Of a DNA stretch of 50,493 nt, positions 25,008 to 32,723 are shown one piece after another. Position 1 is the first letter of the stretch; each line of letters begins with the position of its first letter. Source of the stretch: UBA9214 sp964443845 (GTDB lineage Bacteria > Pseudomonadota > Gammaproteobacteria > UBA9214); contig CAYUFA010000015.1 in the NCBI GenBank assembly GCA_964443845.1, forward strand, positions 1 to 50,493, given 5' to 3'. The position numbers were made by a program, and so were the translations under genes. The notes below the pieces were generated by a model that was not told where the DNA came from, ran no database searches, and saw only the letters and a list, made by a program, of their open reading frames with translations.

Positions 25008-25667
25008 TCATGCCATGTCGGGGTCGGCCGGTTCTGACACCCCGGCTCCCGCGCTCGTCCCTTCCGGGCCGGGGGGCGTTTCGACGGCCGCGGCGCCGGT
25101 TCCGAAACAGCGGCGCAGCGCCGTATCGAGGTGCTGCCTGCTGCGGACTCCGTTTGCGGAATCGTCGAACAGCCAGCGCGCGAAGACCGCGAGATAAATC
25201 GCGGTGAGCGCGGTTTCATCGAGGATGCGCCGCAGGCCCGTGCTGTCCTGGCAGGCGGCCTCGCGGAACCATTGCACGGTGCGGCTGACGCGCAGGATGC
25301 CGGGCACCTGCAGGTGGATGTGACCGGGTTCCAGCTTGCAGGCCAGCATTTCCCGGGTCACACGGCGGTGCGGCGCCAGTGCAGCCAGCCAGTCCGCGAT
25401 TACCTGGCCCAGGCGCACATGCAGGGGCTGGTACAGGAACCCGGCACTGCGTTCCGCAACGAGCATGGACCGGTCCGCGCGGTCGAACCAGGCCTCCGCG
25501 AGGTCGTCTTTCTGGCGGAAGTGTTGCCGGACTTCGTCCAGCGTGATGTCGAGTGCTTCTGCCACGCGGTGCAGGCGCAGGCGTTCCCAGGAGGATGCCT
25601 CCGCCAGTTCCAGTGCTGTGTCCAGGATGCGGTCCCGGAGACCGGTTGTTTGCTGCGGCATGGGCAT
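25008..25667 (-). CDS. TetR-family transcriptional regulator
   Basis: A 219-residue regulator. The N-terminal helix-turn-helix is RDRILDTALELAEASSWERLRLHRVAEALDI followed by TLDEVRQHFRQKDDLAEAWFD, the standard TetR DNA-binding layout; helix 3 (TLDEVRQHF) is less typical. The remaining 150 residues form the helical ligand-binding part, ending in a Pro/Gly/Ala-rich tail. It is flanked by cbpA and a divergent DUF488 gene. Its target and ligand are unknown; an effect on the nearby divergent gene is possible but no operator is evident. Confidence 0.85.
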   Translation of the reverse strand: MPMPQQTTGLRDRILDTALELAEASSWERLRLHRVAEALDITLDEVRQHFRQKDDLAEAWFDRADRSMLVAERSAGFLYQPLHVRLGQVIADWLAALAPHRRVTREMLACKLEPGHIHLQVPGILRVSRTVQWFREAACQDSTGLRRILDETALTAIYLAVFARWLFDDSANGVRSRQHLDTALRRCFGTGAAAVETPPGPEGTSAGAGVSEPADPDMA

Positions 25668-25782
25668 TCTCCGAACTTCCGCATGGATGCATTCGACTCT
25701 ATTATAGCAACGGGATCCTGCCCGAATGCCGCATCAGGCCGGTAGTCCGGCGGGCGGGTGTCATCCGGAAGCGGAGGCGGCA

Positions 25783-26172
25783 ATGGCGCTACGCATCGTG
25801 CGGCTCGGCAGTCCGCGGGCACGAGAGGAAGGGTTGCGGATCGGCACCGTGCGTCGCCCGCCGCGCGGGGTACGCAAGGAAGACCTCGCGGCCAGGGACT
25901 TCTACGATGTATGGTTTCCGAACCTGTCACCCAGCGAGGCGCTGTTGAAGCAGGTCGCGCACCCGCTGGACGAAGCGGGCTGGCGGACCTTCCGGCGCAG
26001 GTTCATCGCGGAGATGAAGCAACCTGCGGCGCGCCGGGACCTGGACCTGCTGGCCGCGCTTTCGCACCGGCTCAACTTTTCCATCGGTTGTTACTGCGAG
26101 CACGAATCCCGCTGCCACCGCTCGTTACTGCGTACCCTGCTGGAGGAACGCGGGGCACGTCTCGTCGACTAG
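25783..26172 (+). CDS. DUF488 family protein
   Basis: A 129-residue protein of the DUF488 family. Family features seen are the start ALRIVRLGSPRAREEGLRIGTVRRPPRG, the central FYDVWFPNLSPSEALLKQ, and the C-terminal LNFSIGCYCEHESRCHRSLLRTLLEERG with its conserved CxCxxExxCHR pattern. GGAGGCGG lies just before the ATG at 25783; the frame opens at 25726, but that start lacks a ribosome site. The biochemical function of this family is not established. It lies 115 bases from the divergent TetR gene. Confidence 0.85.
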   Translation: MALRIVRLGSPRAREEGLRIGTVRRPPRGVRKEDLAARDFYDVWFPNLSPSEALLKQVAHPLDEAGWRTFRRRFIAEMKQPAARRDLDLLAALSHRLNFSIGCYCEHESRCHRSLLRTLLEERGARLVD

Positions 26173-26784
26173 CGGCGCCGCAACGACTCCACCGGCCCGA
26201 AACCACACCGGCCGGTCTGCTGCGTGAATTCCTCGGTCCTGGGTCCTGTGAGCGGTTTCTGCGACCCCGTACAGCCGCCAAATAATTGGCGGCTGTACGG
26301 GGTCGGGTTTCCCGGGAGTATTCACGCTGCTGCAAATTCCCCGAATCGGGGTATGTTTGTAAACATTCCGGCAGTCGGGCGGGAAACGCGGGTGTTCGCG
26401 CACCTCTGCTGCGCGCCGTGCCGCCATGCGTGGTTCGGCCGCCGGTTTCACGCCGGCACGGAGCGTCACGACAAATCCCGCTACAGGCCTGTCTGCCGGG
26501 CATAATGCGCGGACCTGGACGTGGTTCGTGGTAAATGGCGAGAGCAGCGGTGCCACCTGGCCGGTGCGTGCACGGGGGGCGACGGTAGCGGTCGCCACCC
26601 CGCTCTGGCGTCGCGGTATCTGCCCAGGCTACCAAATCGTTGCGAGTGCCGTGCAGCAAATCCATAATTGGGCCCGGTGAGGCAGTGCTGCTGCACCACT
26701 GCTGTTTGCAACCACGCATGAATCGAGAGGTTTCCTTGCGGATGCCAGGCCAGGCCCGGTGTACCGCTGCCCGCATACCGTGAC
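26173..26784. other. Gene-free stretch upstream of mscS-type gene
   Basis: No gene is supported in these 612 bases. They contain the perfect 20-bp hairpin at 26262-26305 and a small palindrome ATGTTTGTAAACAT at 26353-26366. The open frames here have no ribosome site and no recognisable sequence. Confidence 0.5.
26262..26305. repeat. Perfect 20-bp hairpin
   Basis: Arms of 20 bases (CGACCCCGTACAGCCGCCAA and its exact complement) flank the loop ATAA. No T-tract follows. It lies 90 bases after the DUF488 stop. It could act as a terminator, but the perfection and GGGGTC end recall REP-like or relic element ends. Confidence 0.65.
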
Positions 26785-27876
26785 ATGGCACTGAATCTGG
26801 ACATCCTGGACCGGGTCATCCTCGGGAACACCCTGTTGCAGTGGCTGATCGCCGTGGCCGTGCTGGTGGCGGGTTTTGCGCTGCTGTGGGTCGCGAGCCG
26901 TTTCGCAGGCCGGCGTCTGACCGCCGTCGCATCCCGTACCGAGACCCGGCTGGACGACATCGTGTCCGGGATCATCAACCGGACCGGTTCCCTGTTCCTG
27001 TTCGTGGCGGCCCTGTTCCTCGCGCTCCAGTTCCTGGAACTCCCCGCACGCGTTCGCTTGATGGGGCAGAGCCTGTTCGTCATCGTCCTGCTGGTACAGG
27101 CCGGCATCTGGCTGGGCGTGGTCGCGCACTCCGTGCTGGACCAGTACCGCCGGCGCACGGTCACGAAAAACCCGGCGGCGGCCACCACCATCAACGCGCT
27201 CGGCTACCTCATCCGCACCGTGATCTGGGCGGTCGTGGTCCTGATGGTGCTGGACAACCTGGGGATCGATGTCACGGCGCTGGTGGCCGGGCTGGGCATC
27301 GGCGGCGTGGCCGTGGCCCTGGCGGTGCAGAACGTCCTCGGCGACCTGTTCGCCTCGCTGTCGATCATTCTCGACAAGCCCTTTGTCATCGGTGACTTCC
27401 TGGTCATCGGCGAATACATGGGCAGTGTCGAATACGTCGGTCTGAAAACGACCCGGGTGCGCAGTCTCTCCGGCGAACAACTGGTGTTCTCCAATTCCGA
27501 CCTCCTGAAGAGCCGGATCCGCAACTACGGGCGTATGTACGAGCGGCGCGTGGTGTTCAATATCGGGGTGACCTACGACACGCCCCGCGAGCTGCTCAAG
27601 CGCATTCCGGGGATGATCCGCGCCGCCGTCGAGGCGCAGGACAAGACCCGGTTCGACCGTTCCCACTTCATGAAATACGGGGATTACGCCCTGCAGTTCG
27701 AGACGGTCTATTACGTGTTGTCACCGGATTACAACGTCTACATGGACATCCAGCAGGCCATCTACCTGATCATCCATGAGGACTTCGAGCAGAATCACAT
27801 CGACTTTGCCTATCCCACGCAGACCCTGATCGTGACCCGGTCCGCGGCCGGGCCGGCAACCGCCAGTCCGGGTTGA
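26785..27876 (+). CDS. Mechanosensitive ion channel, MscS family
   Basis: A 363-residue small-conductance mechanosensitive channel that releases solutes on hypo-osmotic shock. About five membrane helices fill the first 200 residues. The pore helix TM3 and following segment are GLGIGGVAVALAVQNVLGDL followed by FASLSIILDKPFVIGDF. The cytoplasmic beta domain follows (EYVGLKTTRVRSLSGEQLVFSNSDL). The C-terminal part is typical of the family (VFNIGVTYDTPRELLKRIPG). The ATG at 26785 directly precedes the first hydrophobic segment. It is monocistronic. Confidence 0.92.
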   Translation: MALNLDILDRVILGNTLLQWLIAVAVLVAGFALLWVASRFAGRRLTAVASRTETRLDDIVSGIINRTGSLFLFVAALFLALQFLELPARVRLMGQSLFVIVLLVQAGIWLGVVAHSVLDQYRRRTVTKNPAAATTINALGYLIRTVIWAVVVLMVLDNLGIDVTALVAGLGIGGVAVALAVQNVLGDLFASLSIILDKPFVIGDFLVIGEYMGSVEYVGLKTTRVRSLSGEQLVFSNSDLLKSRIRNYGRMYERRVVFNIGVTYDTPRELLKRIPGMIRAAVEAQDKTRFDRSHFMKYGDYALQFETVYYVLSPDYNVYMDIQQAIYLIIHEDFEQNHIDFAYPTQTLIVTRSAAGPATASPG

Positions 27877-28019
27877 CCGCACCGGATGAGTCCGGCTGAC
27901 GGCAGCCGGGCAAGGGTGCGCAGGGCCTGCGGGCGGGAACGCGAAGTGTCGAGCCGCTGCCGGGGGTCTGTTACAGTGGCCCGGCGCGCGCGCTGCGCCG
28001 GGCGGAAGGGAGGGACACC

Positions 28020-28739
28020 ATGACTGACTGCAACCGCAGTAGCGGCTGGTTCACGGGGATCTGCCTGTTACTGGGCCTGCTCGGGCTGGGTTACCAGCTC
28101 GGCCACGCGCTGCTGGGCATGAAGGCGCTGGATCGCAGTGTCACGGTCAAGGGCCTGTCGGAACGCGAGGTCGATGCCGACGTGGTGATCTGGCCGATCC
28201 GGTTTACCGCTGCCGGCAACGACCTGACCGGGCTCTATGACAACCTCGAGGCCAGCACGGTCCGCATTCGTGACTTCCTGCAGGGCAACGGGTTCAGTCC
28301 TGACGAAATCACCGTCTCCGCGCCGACCATCACCGACCGGTCGGCCCAGCAATACGCCGGCAACGACCACGCCGCTTATCGCTATGCCGCGAGCCAGACC
28401 GTGACGGTCTATTCCGGCAAGATTGCCGCGGCCCGCCAGTTGATGACGCGCCTGTCGGAACTCGGCAAGCAGGGCATCGTGCTCAGCGGCAACAACTACC
28501 AGTCGCAGACCGAATACCTGTTCACGCATCTCAACGAGGTGAAGCCGGCAATGATCGAGGAGGCGACGCGCCGGGCGCGCGCCGTCGCGGGAAAATTCGC
28601 CGCTGATTCGCACAGCCGGCTGGGCAGGATTCGCACTGCCTCGCAGGGGCAGTTCACCATCACCGACCGTGACAAGAACGATCCACACATCAAGAAAGTG
28701 CGCGTGGTGTCCACGGTGGAGTATTACCTGGCGGACTGA
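28020..28739 (+). CDS. SIMPL domain-containing (DUF541) envelope protein
   Basis: A 239-residue protein with one N-terminal membrane anchor or uncleaved signal (FTGICLLLGLLGLGYQLGHALL, about residues 11-32). A periplasmic SIMPL domain follows: RSVTVKGLSEREVDADVVIWPI, NGFSPDEITVSAPTITDRS and the end block KKVRVVSTVEYYL are typical. The function of this family is poorly defined; members form ring-like assemblies in the envelope. GGAGGGAC gives a good ribosome site. No operon partner. Confidence 0.88.
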   Translation: MTDCNRSSGWFTGICLLLGLLGLGYQLGHALLGMKALDRSVTVKGLSEREVDADVVIWPIRFTAAGNDLTGLYDNLEASTVRIRDFLQGNGFSPDEITVSAPTITDRSAQQYAGNDHAAYRYAASQTVTVYSGKIAAARQLMTRLSELGKQGIVLSGNNYQSQTEYLFTHLNEVKPAMIEEATRRARAVAGKFAADSHSRLGRIRTASQGQFTITDRDKNDPHIKKVRVVSTVEYYLAD

Positions 28740-28751
28740 TCGTTTGTCCCG

Positions 28752-28833
28752 TCATTGCGAGGCACGCAGCACCGCGGCAATCTCTGGACGTCGTCACCTG
28801 TAACACGAGACTGCTTCGCTTCGCTCGCAATGA
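28752..28833. repeat. MITE-like short element with terminal inverted repeats
   Basis: 82 bases bounded by TCATTGCGAG and its exact complement CTCGCAATGA. The interior contains paired segments (CAATCTCTGG ... GAGACTGCTTCG) as in the widespread bacterial TCATTGCGAG repeats. No coding capacity. It lies 12 bases after the SIMPL stop and could also act as a hairpin at the mRNA end. Confidence 0.65.
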
Positions 28834-28918
28834 ACGGGAAGCCTCGACTGCAGTGGGGGCGGGGATTTTCCACAGTGTTTGCAACGACGGTATGATCGAG
28901 TGAGGCAGGGAGCAACCG

Positions 28919-29435
28919 TGTTACGGGTGCGCCGGTATTTGCCGTCGATCCGGTTGACGGGTTCCGTTTCGTGGTGCCGGACGGTTACCAGGCGAGTATC
29001 GATTTCCGCCTCGCGGTTACGGATCCGGCCGGCGATGAGGGGGGCGCATGGGTATGGGATCGGTTCATTCAGCATACCGGCGGCAACGGAATGCACGGAG
29101 CATCCGGACTTTCCCTTTAACTGCGCTTTACCCCCGGACAACACGATTCTTGCATGAGAGATCTTCCAGGTTCCGGACGGTTTTGTCACGCCTGGCTCCT
29201 GGGACTTCGATCCGTTCAATGCCGTGATACTCGGTGCCGGTACCTGTAGTTAACGGATAATATCGCCTGCCAGGATGCCATCAATAACCCGGTGCCCGGC
29301 GATACCGCAACCATCGATCTGGTGGCGGTTCCACTCCCGCCGGCGGTCCTGTTGTTCGGCTCTGCCCTGGTGGTTGTGGGCGCGCGCACGACAAGACGGC
29401 CCGGGACAGGCCGGAACATCCACTGTCGCTGTTGA
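28919..29435 (+). pseudogene. Decayed VPxPA/PEP-CTERM exported protein
   Basis: Three reading frames together spell a relic. The first part (about 28930-29120) encodes FAVDPVDGFRFVVPDGY and then ASIDFRLAVTDPAGDEG before a stop. The second, in another frame, encodes VPDGFVTPGSWDFDPF and ends in a stop near 29252. The last, from about 29256 to a stop at 29433-29435, encodes NNPVPGDTATIDLVA followed by VPLPPAVLLFGSALVVV and a basic end, an unmistakable PEP-CTERM sorting tail. No signal peptide survives. Several frameshifts and stops make this a pseudogene, related in type to the intact gene at 4858-5529. Confidence 0.7.
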
Positions 29436-29707
29436 TCCGGTGTTGGCAGCGCACCTGCCCGGTCCCGACCGGCGCACAGCGTGCGGCTCGGGCGCAACGC
29501 GCTAAGCCCCCCGCACCGGAATCAGCGGGGAAGGTTCGCGCGCCGCTCTTCGTATTGTTCAGCCACAGCTGCGGCCTGTACTGCCTCCGCCGGCTGCCGA
29601 CCACACCCTGCGTGGCACCCTCGTCCGCAAGGGCGACCCCGTCGGCTGCAGAAGCTGTATCCGGGGGTGGCGACTGATCCACGGTTGCGGCCGGCCGGGG
29701 TGCTGTG

Positions 29708-30208
29708 TCAGGCCCCCTCGATCAGCACGTGTTCGAACACCGGCGGGCTTTCATCCCCGTAATACCGGGCATGGTTCCGCCAGTCCGCCAGCTTGGCGCG
29801 GTCGCGCGCGTTGTCCCGTTGTTCCAGCCTGCGCCTGCGCGTGTCCGGGTCGCAGCGCACGTAGTGCACCTCGACCGGGCTGCCCAGTGTGTCCCGCAGC
29901 CGCGACGGCCAGTCCCGGTCCCGGATCTCGCGGGTGAACGGCCCGACGATGACCACGTCCTGGAACGGCAGGTTCTCGCGGGCGATGGCGAACAGGGTTG
30001 CGTAGATCGGCTCGCGGAAGGTCTGTTTGAAATGGCCGGAGTCCCGGTCATCCGGGCTGTGTCCGGATTGCGCCAGCGCGAGGCGTACCAGTCGTTCGGT
30101 CACGGTATCGATGTCCAGCAGGGTCGCGTGCCGTGCGGCGGCGAGCCTGCCGGCGTAGGTGGTCTTGCCCGCACCCGGGCTGCCGCAGACGATGATGGCT
30201 GTATGCAT
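29708..30208 (-). CDS. P-loop AAA-type kinase of unknown substrate
   Basis: A 166-residue P-loop NTPase. The Walker A motif is GSPGAGKTT (residues 9-17) right after the first strand, MHTAIIVC. Walker B-like DVVIVGPF comes mid-protein. A lid-like Arg-rich stretch follows (VRCDPDTRRRRLEQRDNARD). This matches small AAA_33/zeta-toxin-like kinases that phosphorylate small molecules or nucleotides. The ATG at 30208 places the P-loop at the normal distance from the start; the open frame extends further upstream without family similarity. No antitoxin-like gene is adjacent, so a toxin role is not supported. Confidence 0.82.
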   Translation of the reverse strand: MHTAIIVCGSPGAGKTTYAGRLAAARHATLLDIDTVTERLVRLALAQSGHSPDDRDSGHFKQTFREPIYATLFAIARENLPFQDVVIVGPFTREIRDRDWPSRLRDTLGSPVEVHYVRCDPDTRRRRLEQRDNARDRAKLADWRNHARYYGDESPPVFEHVLIEGA

Positions 30209-30318
30209 GTTGCGCAGAGTTGAGGGAGCAACGAGAGTGTTGTGCCTGGACAGCTGACTGTCAATCGCAGGGAACGTACCCATACCGGTACCGGACGCAG
30301 AGCGGCAATCCGGTACGC

Positions 30319-31113
30319 TCAGAATTTCTCGCTTTCGGGCCACAGGGTGGCATCGATAGTCTCGCGGTAGGCATGCCAGGTGGCGTGGCCGATCAGCGGC
30401 AGCAGCACGATGAAACCCAGCAGGGCCGTGGCGAAACCGAGCGCCACGCAGCACACGATGATGCCGGCCCAGACCAGCATGGTCAGGCGGTTGCGCAGCA
30501 CGGCATTGACGCTGGTGATTACCGCCGTGATCGCGTCGGTCCTGCGGTCCATGATCATCGGCAGGGAGAAGGCGCTGATGGTGAACACCACGGTCGAGAA
30601 GATCGCGCCGATAGCAGAGCCGATACCGAGAAACATGGCCATGTCCAGCCAGCTGTGCTGGGTCTGCTCCGGGTAGAAGATGTATAACGCGGTCGCGGCG
30701 CGCGCCCAGATCAGGAACACGATCAGCAGTACGAAGGAAAAGATCAGGATGTCCCTGATATGGCTCCTGCCGGCGCGCATGCAGTAGCCCAGTACGGGTT
30801 TTCTGCCCTGTTCCAGCTGGCAGCTGAACGAGTAGAGTCCCAGCGCGAGCACCGGGCCGACCAGCAGGAACCCGGTGGCCATGCCGAAATACAGTCCGAG
30901 GGTACCGAACTGCCAGGCGCAGTACGCGATGATGGCGCTCAGTACGGTCAGTGCGAGGCCGTAGGCCAGGGAAATGCCGGGCGCCCTACGCATGTCAGCG
31001 TAGCCCGCACGCAGCCAGCGCAACGGCGCCGTTACCGGCACGCTGCGCGCCTTTGCCACGAAGGGCAGCGGTTCGGGGTCCCCGTCCGGGGGGCTGGAAT
31101 TTCCAGGACTCAT
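30319..31113 (-). CDS. DUF2189 family membrane protein
   Basis: A 264-residue inner-membrane protein. After a 25-residue Pro-rich cytoplasmic start it shows the family signature APLRWLRAGYADMRRAPG followed by GISLAYGLALTVLSA. About six hydrophobic segments follow (TLGLYFGMATGFLLVGPVLALGLY, ILIFSFVLLIVFLIWA, MLVWAGIIVCCVALG and others). The end, LPLIGHATWHAYRETID, is the conserved tail of DUF2189 proteins. The ATG at 31113 begins MSPGNSSPPDG. Function is not known; the family is common in proteobacteria. It lies 110 bases upstream of the P-loop kinase on the same strand. Confidence 0.87.
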   Translation of the reverse strand: MSPGNSSPPDGDPEPLPFVAKARSVPVTAPLRWLRAGYADMRRAPGISLAYGLALTVLSAIIAYCAWQFGTLGLYFGMATGFLLVGPVLALGLYSFSCQLEQGRKPVLGYCMRAGRSHIRDILIFSFVLLIVFLIWARAATALYIFYPEQTQHSWLDMAMFLGIGSAIGAIFSTVVFTISAFSLPMIMDRRTDAITAVITSVNAVLRNRLTMLVWAGIIVCCVALGFATALLGFIVLLPLIGHATWHAYRETIDATLWPESEKF

Positions 31114-31334
31114 ATTCCTGTCCCTGTTGCCTTGCTGTCCGGATTGTACCCACCGGGTTCGGGGCCTCTCAAGCACAAGCCCGGGCTGGATGCGTCACCG
31201 CTACGGGTGGCCGGCCGCTGCCGACCGGCCCCACAGGGCGGGCGGGATCTTTTTTCTGAAATGTGTACCCGGTTCAATCCCGGACCGTGATTGCAGTCTC
31301 GGCACGCCGGGCCCGGGTGACTAGACTGGTTCCC

Positions 31335-32456
31335 ATGCGTTCACTATCCATTACCTATCCAGGCTGGAAAGGCCGTTCCTCCTCGCTGGCGTCCTGGCAG
31401 CACTCCGTCCGCGAGAAGGCCTGCGCACACTGCCGGTCGCTGGCGAATACCTGGCCGCGTGCATACCTGTTGCTGGCCGGGACCGTTGCGCTTTCCGGGT
31501 ATCTCTGGCTGCTGCTGTTTCCCTGGCTCGTGGTCGACAGCGGCCTGGAAATCCAGGCCGCTGTCACCGATGACCGGGGCATCGACATGCTGCGCGTGCT
31601 GCTCTGGCTGTCGGTGGGTGCAGTCGCCACCCTGGCCAGCGTTCGCCTGTACCGGTTCCGCCCGGCCGTGCCCGCGGGCAAGACCGTCGACGACACGACA
31701 CACCCGGCACTCCTGCAGCTGGTCGCGGAACAGTCCCGGGATTATCCCGGCGTGCGTATCGACCGTGTCGTGCTGACCGCGGATTTTGCACTCGATATCG
31801 TGAAGACACCGCGTCACGCGCTGCCCGTGACCTTCACGACCACGCTGCTGATTGGTGTGCCGCTGTTGCAGGTACTGTCCGAGCAGCAGTTCCAGTGCGC
31901 GCTGGCCCGGCGGCTCGGCCAGTTCTCGATGCGCTACAACCAGCTGGAGAACTGGCTGTACCGGCTGCGCGGCGTCTGGCCGCAGTACTGTGACCCGGCC
32001 CGCAGGGGTGGCCCCGGCTACCAGCCGCTAGCCTGGCTGTTCCGTCTCTACGTGCCCGTTTTGCACCTGGTGTCGGCGCCGGCCGCGCAGCTCGATGAAC
32101 TGGCCGCGGATGACTACGCGATGGAACTGTTCAGTGACGAGGATGTACGTGACACGATTGCGACCCTCGCCGTGTGCCAGCAGTACCTGGAAACAAAGTA
32201 CTGGCCGGTGCTGCGCAGGTTTGCCGAGAAGAATGAACGGGTGCTGGGTCCGTTGCGCGCGGGGATGGCTGCCGTGTTGCGCGCCGGCCTGCAGCCCGGT
32301 GCTGTCGACCACTGGCTGGCGGAAACCCTGCGCACGGAGGAGCGCTGTGGTGACCCGGTTCCGTCACTCGCACGCCGGCTCAACAACATCGGTTTCGGTA
32401 CGGCGCATATGGAGCCGCTGGCATCCGAGACCGCAGCCACGATCTACCTGCCCTGA
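31335..32456 (+). CDS. Zinc-less M48 peptidase homologue, membrane protein
   Basis: A 373-residue protein with two membrane helices near residues 41-70 and 86-106. The layout matches membrane M48 peptidases: VTFTTTLLIGVPLLQVLSEQQFQ leads into the helix that should hold HExxH. There the sequence is ALARRLGQFS (residues 189-198), so AHEFGH has become ARRLGQ. The later block that should hold the third ligand (HEYEAD) reads DELAAD, with Ala257 at the ligand position. The flanking W-YR-R--W pattern (NWLYRLRGVW) is retained. All zinc ligands are therefore lost, while the frame is intact, which suggests a non-enzymatic role. The ATG at 31335 is the best start. Confidence 0.75.
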   Translation: MRSLSITYPGWKGRSSSLASWQHSVREKACAHCRSLANTWPRAYLLLAGTVALSGYLWLLLFPWLVVDSGLEIQAAVTDDRGIDMLRVLLWLSVGAVATLASVRLYRFRPAVPAGKTVDDTTHPALLQLVAEQSRDYPGVRIDRVVLTADFALDIVKTPRHALPVTFTTTLLIGVPLLQVLSEQQFQCALARRLGQFSMRYNQLENWLYRLRGVWPQYCDPARRGGPGYQPLAWLFRLYVPVLHLVSAPAAQLDELAADDYAMELFSDEDVRDTIATLAVCQQYLETKYWPVLRRFAEKNERVLGPLRAGMAAVLRAGLQPGAVDHWLAETLRTEERCGDPVPSLARRLNNIGFGTAHMEPLASETAATIYLP

Positions 32457-32723
32457 CGGAAACGGCTCCGCTTTCTGCGCCTGGTCGAGGCCGGGAATAG
32501 CAGGGCCGTGCATGTCCGGTGCACGCGGGTAGCGCGCCCGGGATCCCGGGCGGGCGGCACATCTCCCGGGGCTGCCTGTTCGATCCCGTTTCCGGTTACT
32601 CCATTGCTGTGACATTACTGTCAGTCCGGCCGCGGACGTTGCGGCCGCTACCTCGCATGGGAAGGTGACAGCACACAGGATTCACCCCAGAATGAGAAGC
32701 AACTCCCAGCGGGTCTGACTCCA
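32457..32723. other. Intergenic stretch with an 18-bp palindrome
   Basis: No gene is supported. A perfect palindrome (CGCCCGGGA and its complement) at 32535-32552 may end transcription of the upstream gene; no T-tract follows. Confidence 0.45.

Noticed and set aside
26353..26366. ATGTTTGTAAACAT dyad as an operator
   Set aside because: The arms are only six bases and no gene start lies within about 400 bases downstream; too weak to call.
26125..26598. 157-codon minus-strand frame overlapping the end of the DUF488 gene
   Set aside because: It crosses the perfect hairpin and overlaps a real gene antisense; no protein family pattern.
29708..30208. P-loop kinase considered as a zeta-type toxin
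   Set aside because: No antitoxin-sized partner gene is adjacent, and the motif set fits generic AAA kinases equally well.
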